A DNA stretch of 64,000 nt, from the NCBI GenBank assembly GCA_020809705.1, contig CP085835.1:1240001-1304000 (forward strand), given 5' to 3'. Shown here one piece after another: positions 56,500 through 64,000 of this stretch (positions are counted from its first letter, which is position 1; every line of letters begins with the position of its first letter). Below the pieces are notes generated by a model. It saw nothing but the letters and a program-made list of their open reading frames with translations, ran no database searches and was not told where the DNA came from. The translations under genes and the position numbers were made by a program. This DNA is from Calonectria ilicicola. Taxonomy: Eukaryota; Ascomycota; Sordariomycetes; Hypocreales; Nectriaceae.

Positions 56500-57064
56500 T
56501 TGAAATAGTTTAAAGGGATTTCGACTTGTCCCAGGTACATTGAGAGTAAAGAGATAAATAAAACCTTTAATTCGGAACTGAATGCACATGTTTAAGAAAT
56601 ATCGAAAAAAGCGTTACATTGCTTGCGTCAATTAGACATTATTCCTCCATCCAATTGACCTATGGACGCCCAAAGAATTTATATCAGTGCCCCGCTGAAA
56701 CGTTAGACGAAAACGTCATTCAAAAGGCTGTAAACTGATTTTTGTATTGCGCATCTTTTTGAATAGGAACTGAAATGGTTTGTGTTTGCAAGCAGGATCA
56801 GGTACATTAGGTTGAGTAATGAAGAGTGCGATGTTCAGCAATAAGTTAATTAGTTAAGCAAATTAATTAAAGGCAATTAAATTACCTTAAAGATTCAATT
56901 AATCTTTCAATAAAAATGACTTTCAAGATTAATGGTAGAAGAGTCAGCGATGGTGCTATCGCTTCTTGTGTAACCCCCCATCCCGCGCCGATTCTTTTTT
57001 TTTCGCGCGTCATGATTTTTGTTACAGCTCAGTACACCGTAACGTACGGTTGATCCCTAGTGGC

Positions 57065-57358
57065 TGTTATCCGCACCTGTAATTGCGAGTATCAGAACTA
57101 TATTACTTACTTCCCTCTTGGCCTAATGTCATGTGATTCACATATACACGCGTCCACAATAGTTAGGCGAGCTCAATGTCACGTGACCTATACATGCAGA
57201 TGGATGTGCATGTAATAGTTAGGTTAGCTATTTCGTTTTAGATATCTATTTCGCATTGGACCGAACCGCGCGGAGCGCGGCGAGCCCTAGTCGCGATTAT
57301 GGACTTGTCCTTTGGCCTAACCGGCTGACGGACGTGACGTGAGGTGCGGATCCTAACA
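57065..57358. mobile_element. MITE-like element with imperfect terminal inverted repeats
   Basis: Begins TGTTATCCGCACCT and ends AGGTGCGGATCCTAACA, which are inverted copies of each other apart from a 3-nt GGA insertion. The length is about 294 bp with no coding capacity. Its right arm (GGACTT..CTTTTGGCCT-like through TAACA) and left arm recur in inverted orientation at 59595-59689. No clear target-site duplication is visible. Probably a non-autonomous DNA transposon relic of unknown superfamily. Confidence 0.6.
57123..57230 (+). repeat. Two imperfect tandem repeats of about 50-57 nt
   Basis: Both units run from AATGTCA(T/C)GTGA to AATAGTTAGG(C/T)(G/T)AGCT. They lie within the MITE-like element and are missing from its shorter copy. 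Confidence 0.6.
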
Positions 57359-58026
57359 ATTTTCGCGTCTACAAAATAATCAATCCAATCCTCTGTACAG
57401 ATAGTATAACGGCCGTGTTGCTGACAGCTATGTAAAGGGGCAGAAGATAGGCTAATACTGACAAATTTAACTATGCTACGATCCGTAATAAGTTAGTGTA
57501 GGTACTGTAACGACTGTGATAGGCCGTTGTACTTGTGGGCACAAGGTTAGTCAATAATCGCAATTGCGGTAATTACTGGAGCATATAGTAGCGTCTAAGA
57601 GCCTCTATATGAGTTATCAGTTTAGTATGCAGCCGGATACGCTGGATCCGGCTGTAACATGTACTCAAAGAACAACGCTGCTCTGCTCCACTTCATACCT
57701 GGAGTAGGACCAAGATCACATCACTGTCGCGTTACACAGTAGAATCTTATAGTATTTCTTGTCTGATGGCTATTGCGACAATTATTGCAACACCTAACAT
57801 TGCCCAAAAGCCTTGTACGGGTGGTTGGTTAATATAGTACAGTGTAGGCACGGTCTATCAGGCCTGAACAGATAGCACAACCTTCAATTTGCGAAGCATA
57901 AATAGTCAAATAGCACACATTAAAAGCATTTGATTTTAATTTACTTCTCATTTAATGTAAATATATCTTTAGACTTGGAGCTTTCATGCCTTGGATGTAG
58001 ACCAATGTGACCATTGATGAAGCAAA

Positions 58027-58523
58027 TTAATTCTTCTTGAAAAAGGTAGCTTTACCAACGGTGTCAAAATCTTGTTCGGGGGGGTTGTTGCCTTGGAAAA
58101 GTGCAACTATCTGTTCGTTTGCTACTAGGTAAACGCAAATTTTCTGCGAAGGTGGTCATTAGAATAATCGCCGAGTCCGTATTTCAAGCGCAACTTACAT
58201 CGGCGGGCGAAATAATGGTTTCCTTGTGCAGCAGCCCGCACTGCAAGGCCCCGTCGAGAAAATGCGACTCATCCCAGTAGATGAGAGTTCCACTAGAAAT
58301 TATTAGCTGAGGCTGTCGTAGTATTGGAGCATGTACTGTACTCATTGCTGTCAATGGAGGCGACAGGAAATTCACCGTCTGCGCTTCCAACAACCTGAAT
58401 TCCAAGTTCAGGGCAGTTCAGGGAAAAGGCGGCTTGGCCCGCCTCAAGCTGAAAGATACCAGTACATGGTGCTGAGGACTTGGGGCCCTCAGCTGTCTTT
58501 GTGGCGGGAGTGATGTTTGACAT
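58027..58523 (-). CDS. Small three-exon protein of unknown function
   Basis: ATG 58523. Exons 58523-58342, 58292-58199 and 58110-58027 join in phase with TAA 58029-58027, 119 aa; introns are 49 and 88 nt (GTACAG/CTAG and GTAAGT/ACAG). The long open exons, phase-consistent junctions and sensible terminal peptide (ALFQGNNPPEQDFDTVGKAT) support a real gene. The protein is acidic with three Cys, no signal peptide and no membrane span. Segments FQLEAGQAAFSLNCPELGI and GTLIYWDESHFLDGALQCG suggest a compact fold. No family is recognised. Confidence 0.6.
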
Positions 58524-61007
58524 GATGGACAACGATGAGGGTGGGGATTATAGGATGGGTGGATGCTTTGGAATGTCAAATTGATGTTGATGATGAACTA
58601 TTGAGATATCAAGAACATCCATGGTTTATATAGCCCTGAAGAAGTAAAGCAAAACCATTTCATCAAGACAGAAGGGCTCCGTTTATGGCTATCTGCATCG
58701 ACTAGTGAATCTTGAGGTCTGGGCACAACGCTAAAGTGCGAACTATCAGCCAGCCACATTACTTGCCTCCGGCAAATAGACGAGTGGGGCGTGGTATGCG
58801 ACAATTTCCTTGTTTGCGTGTTCATGTGGGAAGAAAAACCAAATTTATCCGCTGTTAGTTTGAGAGTAAAGCTACGGAGTAGGGATCATCATATCAATTA
58901 CTTTTCTCAGCACTGAATTCTCTCCAAGGTACCCTGTAATAGTGAGCAGCATCGCAAGATAACAAGTGACGAATTTGGGCGACTATCTTGAGACATAGTA
59001 GCACCCCACTTTCGGCCGTGGCCCAGACCTGCTTCCATCACATTTGCTGGCACTTTTCAGCTCACAATATCACGCCACAATCCACTTCAGCTGCAAGTTC
59101 TATCACACTCTAGCTAAGGAAGGTATAAAGGAATGCTCTCAGCTTGCCACATATTTCTTAATTCGAACTACTTTCTCATGCACATGTACAAATACGAGGC
59201 AGCTTAATAGGCTTGTTCAACATATTTGTATCCATTCCAACATTCCCCACATTCGTTCCTGCACCTTCGGGTATAGCGTTGAATATTTTCCACATCAAGC
59301 ATAGGGATGTGCATAATAAAAATACGATAGTCAGTTAAAAACGTGATATTACAAAGCATGTATTATTTTATTTTTACGTTCATTCACAAGAAAAAATGAC
59401 AAAGGAAAAATACCGATGCAACAGAAACCCAAATTAACCTGCAATTAGTTCGCCTAGGTTCGTAGAGATAAAAGCACCACTCATTGATAGCCAACCAAAC
59501 TAACCTAGAGAGTTCAAAATAGGTCCCTCAGAGTTCCTTATAGCTACCTGCTCTGCCCCTAACGATGTGTCTGGTATTAATGTGCCATAGCGATTGTTAG
59601 GATCCGCACTTCCCGTGACGTCGATTAGCCGGTCAGGCCAAAAGCTAAGTCCATCATCGCAATGCTTGCAATCACAGGTGCGGATAACAGCTATTAAGAG
59701 GCAAGATCATAACAGCGATACTACCGATTGATATAGGTAACTATTTTTCTTGTCTCCTAACGCAACAACTATGCTGTTGACCGACTGCGCCACGGGGGAA
59801 AAGATTAATTAATAACGATAAATTCACCCGCTCCTCGGTTCAGTAAGTGTACAGACTCAACGATAAACACTACATCGCATCGTCGCCCCTTTTCCCCTCC
59901 GTTAAAAATTCTGACTGGACTTTACCAAACAGGTATTTTGATGCTAGAAGATTTGATGCATCTACCTGGCAAACATCCAACGCCTACTCGCTTTCACAAT
60001 TGGAGTCCACTGTGATCATGCTCTGAAGTTGCAACAATGATCAATAAATGGTGCAAGCTTTCGCTTTTGACCTTCCCCTCTCTTGGATATCCAAGAACAA
60101 TACGACCACGGGGCAAATGCTCATCCAAGATCCAATTTGTTTCAAATTTCTCCATGGATTTTCTCAGAAGGTCTCGCCTCATTTCGATGGGGGAACACCT
60201 TTTTTGCCTCGGCAAGAATGAAATTGGCTCTTGTTTTGAATATACTTGTCTTCTGCCTGTTAACTAAAGATTTGCTAAGTGTACTTATGGCGAAAGTATT
60301 GTTTTGCAGCCTTATAATTGAATGAAATGAAAATGCTCGCAGCAAGAATTATGAGACTCCATACATATACATATACTTTGCTATGCAATCCTTTGGCGTA
60401 CCATAGGTCAAAATTCAAGCTACATTAAAGATAACAAGCCAATAAAAATCAAAATAATTAGCTTCGAATAATTGTCCAGCTTCTAAGCCTCAATTCACCT
60501 CATCGAGACTATCATCAGCGTCGTATTAGTATGGACATGCGCTGCCGGAAAGATTACAGTGGCGGTCAGACAGCGGTAGCATCTCCTCAGAAACCCCCCC
60601 ACCCTTCTTTTCACTCTTAATCCAAATATCCACATGCCCACTGATGAAGAACTTCACTACCAAGTAATGGATCATATATGACGAAGATGACCTCTGGAAT
60701 CAAACTCTGGCGTACAACCCCGGCTGTCGTCGGGATTTCAAGAACGACGTCGGACTCTAATGATTAGAAAGCTTGCCCATGTGGCAAAGACTTCTTGCAG
60801 CATTGGGAGGAAGTAAAGTCACGAATCGGGAGCATTTCATTGTCAAATAATCACAACTGTTAGCGACAGATCTTGAGGCCCAGATTAGATAATTATGGAT
60901 TTATCCGAAACACGAATTGGGGCTAAATTTACTAAATTCGAACTGAAAACTCAGCAAAGAACACAGTGGGATAGGTGACAACGGATTCTCAAGTATCCAT
61001 CCATGAA
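58524..61007. other. Gene-poor 2.5 kb with transposon fragment
   Basis: AT-rich DNA with a short MITE derivative (59595-59689) and a tRNA A-box-like motif on the minus strand (59781-59792). A minus frame at 59994-60215 reads like decayed coding sequence but has no partner exons. Otherwise I see nothing. Confidence 0.5.
59595..59689. mobile_element. Internally deleted MITE copy
   Basis: Inverted relative to 57065-57358: it begins TGTTAGGATCCGCACTT and ends AGGTGCGGATAACA. The complement matches both arms of the larger copy, including GGCCTGACCGGCTAA versus GGCCTAACCGGCTGA, but lacks about 200 internal bases. Supports a repeat family present at least twice within 3 kb. Confidence 0.65.
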
Positions 61008-62696
61008 TCATGCAGTCTTTCGCCTTGTGATTCTCATATTGAGTCCTGACTGGATTAATACACCATAGAATGAATTCCGAATAGGCCGCTCAGCATTAAT
61101 GACTTCAAAGTCGAAACGGCGAAGTAACTAGATCCAAGGTTAATGCATCTATTTGCCAAGGTAGGAATGATGCTCACCTCGACAACCATCTTGTTCAGCT
61201 CAATCAATGCAATTGGACGACCCAGGCAGCCCCAGCGGCCCTGACCAAAACACAGGTCAATTGTGTTTTCCATAATTTGAACCTGTTCAGTGCTGGCTGA
61301 TGTCCAACGCTCCGGCCGAAAAGATTCAACTCCGATACCAAAGACAGATTCGTCGCGCATCACTGCTCGAGCGCTCCACGCAACGTTCGTGCCCGCAGGA
61401 ATATGTACACCGCACATAGTGGCGTCGCTGTCAGAGATGCGCGGCATGATTCCTGAGATCGGTGGCCACATCCGGAAAGCTTCTCGTATACAGGCTTGCA
61501 TATAGGGGAGAGCCCTGGCCTCCGCATCTGTTACTAGAGATGAAACACGCCCGTTGGAAATAGCTGCGTCAATCTCATTTTGTAGGCGTCTATAAACGAT
61601 TGGATTGGTTGCGACGTGGGCCATGACTGATCTCAGGACAGTGGCCGTGGTGTCAGAACCGGCAATGCTAGTGAATGCATCAGTAAGACTTGCATCATGT
61701 GATATGTTCCTTCATTTATTGGGACAACTTACATTTGCACCAGAGATTCAGCTTCAGCTTCCTTCTGTTCTAGTCCGTGTCGTACAAAAGAGCCAAGCAT
61801 ATCGTTTCTATCAGCTGATTTTGGCCCATAACGCTCGGAAACTACCCTCTTAGCTATGGCCATGATTGGGCCGAGCCCGACTGCATCTCGCTCTGATGGC
61901 ATCATGGCCTTGCAGAGAGGCGATTGTATGAGATTAACGAGCCATGGAATTAGCGCAAACATCTGCATCATTGGGATGGAGGCCTCTGTGGTGCTGATGT
62001 AGCCGTAGAGATCCTTATCCTCATCCATGAACCCAAAGGATTCACCAAAGGCAATCTTAGAGATAATGTCAAGTGTCATGAATTGAACCTTGCGCGCAAA
62101 GTCAACGGGCCTATATTCCGTTTCGGAAGACACATACTTGTCCTCGATGAGACGGATAAAGCGCTGGATTCCACTGTCAATGGATTCGTGCAGACCGTTG
62201 ACGTCTTTCCCACTGTACCCAGGAGCAAGCTTGGAACGCAGGGCAGAATGGGCGTCGCCTCCACGCATTGATAAAGTACAGTCTCGAGGGGGATCTAGTC
62301 GAAAGCCTTTGTACCAAGGAGCACGGTCAAACTGGGAGCGAACTCCCCACATACGGCGGACTTCGTGCGGACAACCGCAGACTACATAGTTTGGAGCGAT
62401 ACGGGCAATTGGGCCTGGATGGCATTAGCGAGCGCAGCGCCATGTCATTTCTCGACGTAGTTACCATACTGCTTGGACACCTCGCCCAAGTCCTCAAAGA
62501 GGTTGCCCTGCCATGTTTTGCGGATGAGCCACCAGTCGGACCAGGCGGCCAACTGGGGACCCTTGATGTGCCGCAAACGATACCAGGCGGCTGCGCGGGA
62601 GAATGCGCTGTGCCCAATGAGCAGACAGATGATCAACGCCCACACGCTGGGTTGGCGAATAATCTCAAACAATTGGATATTGGACGGCATCTCCAT
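61008..62696 (-). CDS. Cytochrome P450 monooxygenase
   Basis: ATG 62696. Exons 62696-62465, 62414-61733, 61688-61178 and 61127-61008 join in phase to 514 aa; introns are 44-50 nt. The N-terminal hydrophobic anchor (VWALIICLLIGHSAF) is followed by the I-helix AGSDTT, ExxR as EAFR, the PERF-like FRPERW, and the heme-binding loop FGQGRWGCLG with the axial Cys. Length and motifs are normal for a microsomal class II P450 of the pisatin-demethylase-like fungal clans. It diverges from a methyltransferase gene across 239 bp, so both probably belong to a secondary-metabolite or detoxification cluster extending to the right. The substrate is unknown. Confidence 0.93.
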
Positions 62697-62935
62697 GGTG
62701 TTGTTACAATCGGTCGGGCTGCATGTCTCGAAGATGACAAAACACAGTTGGCCATTGGAGAATCCACGGATCGGGCCGGGGTTGTGGGGAGCTTCATTAG
62801 TCCGGTTCCGCTGTTATCCCCGCCTCGCATGCTTGTTCGTCCTGTCACACCAACGTGTTGGTTGCAATCACCGCCTCTCCTCATTCATCGTCGCGTTGTC
62901 GCGTGATGCACACTTGACAACTTTGCCTCGCTGCC
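62697..62935. promoter_or_regulatory. Shared bidirectional promoter, P450 / methyltransferase
   Basis: The 239 bp between ATG 62696 (minus) and ATG 62936 (plus) must carry both core promoters. Such spacing is typical of co-regulated pairs in fungal biosynthetic clusters. Palindromic CGG half-sites are not obvious by eye. Confidence 0.6.
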
Positions 62936-64000
62936 ATGTGTCCCCAAACCGACCATCGTCCCGACGCTCCTGGCCAAGAGACGTCACCAGATCCCGTCGG
63001 TGATGCGGGGGAAGATCCTTTGGTGATTGATGCTCTCACGCTATTCTCGCTTGCTCTATCTTCTACTAACGGGCCATAATTAGCTTGCCGAGGATGACCG
63101 CTCCTCTGTCGCCGATTCGGCTGTCGAAATTGTACTTTTCCCTCCTCACTCCACTTACTAGCACACTCTGCATTTCACCCCCACAATATTAGCCTGACAT
63201 GCATTGACACATGTCATCGCAGCTAGATGACCAGTTATCTTCCGAGTCACTTCGATCAAGCATATTCAGATACCAGTTAGAAAATGGGCGCAAATACCAT
63301 TCTCTCAGCGAAGGAAGTGTGTTAAATCTGACCCCGATTAAAATTTGTACAGCCTGCTAATAACTCCACTGCTAGAATACATTTTGCCAAATGACGATGT
63401 GAGTTTTTTGTCATCATTTTTTCCCCGCCTGCTTGCCCTATATGCATCTAATGTCTGCATATTAATAGGATGAAAACGATCGACTTGGTATGGCCCATCC
63501 CCGTCCACGCCATGGACGGAAATGACCCAATTAACATTCACCAGACATCCAGAACCATCATTTCGTCCTCACCTTTGATGGCCGTCAATGTTTCGCTCCG
63601 GGTGCCGAGACAGCCAAGCGGGTCCTTGACGTCGGAACCGGCACCGGCATTTGGGCAATAGAATTTGGTGAGAAGACATCGATGTGTATTGGAAATTATT
63701 GACGACATCCTAACATCTGGGCACTTCAGCCGACGACCATCCGCAAGCACAGGTTTGTTCTGATTTCAGCCTCGAAATATAGCCAGCTAAGTGTGGTTTA
63801 GGTCATTGGTGTTGATCTCAGCCCAATCCAGCCCAATTTGTATGCCCCGAGAACTTGTGTTTCAATGGCATATCCCACTTACATTCCCACAGTGTGCCTC
63901 TGAATTGCCAATTTGAAATCGATGACGTGGAGAAAGAGTGGACTTGGAATCAGCCTTTCGACTACATCTTCAGCCGCATGATGGTTGGCAGTTTTGCCAA
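62936..64000 (+). CDS. SAM-dependent methyltransferase (LaeA/TAM-like), 5' part
   Basis: ATG 62936. Nine exons can be chained in phase: 62936-63022, 63084-63131, 63223-63316, 63376-63398, 63469-63487, 63545-63667, 63730-63752, 63802-63839 and 63893 onward past the window edge. The N-terminus is acidic and disordered (AEDDRSSVADSAVEI). Then come the family blocks SSIFRYQLENGRKYH, YILPNDDDENDRLDIQNHH, the SAM motif I VLDVGTGTGIWAIEFADDHP, VIGVDLSPIQPN, CQFEIDDVEKEWTW and YIFSRMMVGSF. This matches fungal class I methyltransferases related to LaeA/UMTA that occur in secondary-metabolite clusters. The C-terminus lies outside the window. Exons as small as 19 and 23 nt are notable but required by homology and phase. 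Confidence 0.88.

Larger units (their letters stand above)
56500..58026. other. Gene-free, transposon-relic DNA
   Basis: AT-rich DNA with a MITE-like element at 57065-57358. Inside it lie imperfect tandem repeats (57123-57230). No coding frame is seen. Confidence 0.55.

Noticed and set aside
57654..57738. TGTAAC...GTTACA ends suggesting a second small mobile element
   Set aside because: Only six matching terminal bases and no second copy in the window; too weak to call.

Overview
This window is nuclear DNA from a filamentous ascomycete (Pezizomycotina, perhaps Sordariomycetes). The evidence is short GT-AG introns of about 43-100 nt with CTRAY-like branch sites, and protein families typical of this group: DUF3176, PNP/NACHT/ankyrin NLR-like proteins, a fungal rhodopsin-domain membrane protein, a DAL5-type MFS permease, a metacaspase, a secondary-metabolism P450 and a LaeA-like methyltransferase. 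A short TTAGGG array is also present. Gene density is moderate. Several loci are visibly broken, as expected in an accessory or subtelomere-like region. Species cannot be assigned from sequence alone. All names rest on motif recognition; no database search was run.

Layout. 0-8 kb: 3' end of a DUF3176 gene, a large secreted Ser/Thr/Pro-rich gene with three reading-frame lesions, and an ankyrin protein. 8-13.5 kb: a decayed copy of the DUF3176 3' end, an orphan ORF chain with in-frame stops, and a zinc-finger protein. 13.5-21 kb: a 2EXR/F-box-like protein, a signal-anchored membrane protein and an MFS permease. 21-26 kb: a PNP-NACHT gene that is intact up to a stop codon, followed by a heavily decayed ankyrin region. 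26-31 kb: a rhodopsin-domain protein and a secreted alpha/beta hydrolase. 31-36.3 kb: a divergent gene pair of unknown function whose products share a homologous N-terminal domain. 37-44 kb: a GST, an interstitial telomere-like array, a metacaspase and a secreted glycoside hydrolase. 44.7-50.8 kb: a very large NACHT protein carrying a PNP domain at its C-terminus, with one frameshift. 52-56.5 kb: an FHA-kinase with a signal-peptide-like N-terminus, and a repeat-rich secreted adhesin-like protein. 56.5-61 kb: gene-poor DNA with transposon relics and one small three-exon gene. 61-64 kb: a P450 and a methyltransferase diverging from a 239-bp promoter, probably the edge of a biosynthetic cluster.

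Biology. Two NLR-like genes, an ankyrin protein, a metacaspase and an FHA-kinase lie within about 45 kb, which suggests a fungal non-self recognition or cell-death neighbourhood; that is an inference from content. The most intriguing unexplained locus is the divergent pair at 31118-36310. One partner has a single membrane span and a long charged tail. The other is a beta-rich 853-residue protein ending in about eight 14-15-residue helical repeats. They share about 165 N-terminal residues, suggesting duplication and specialisation of a two-component module that I do not recognise.
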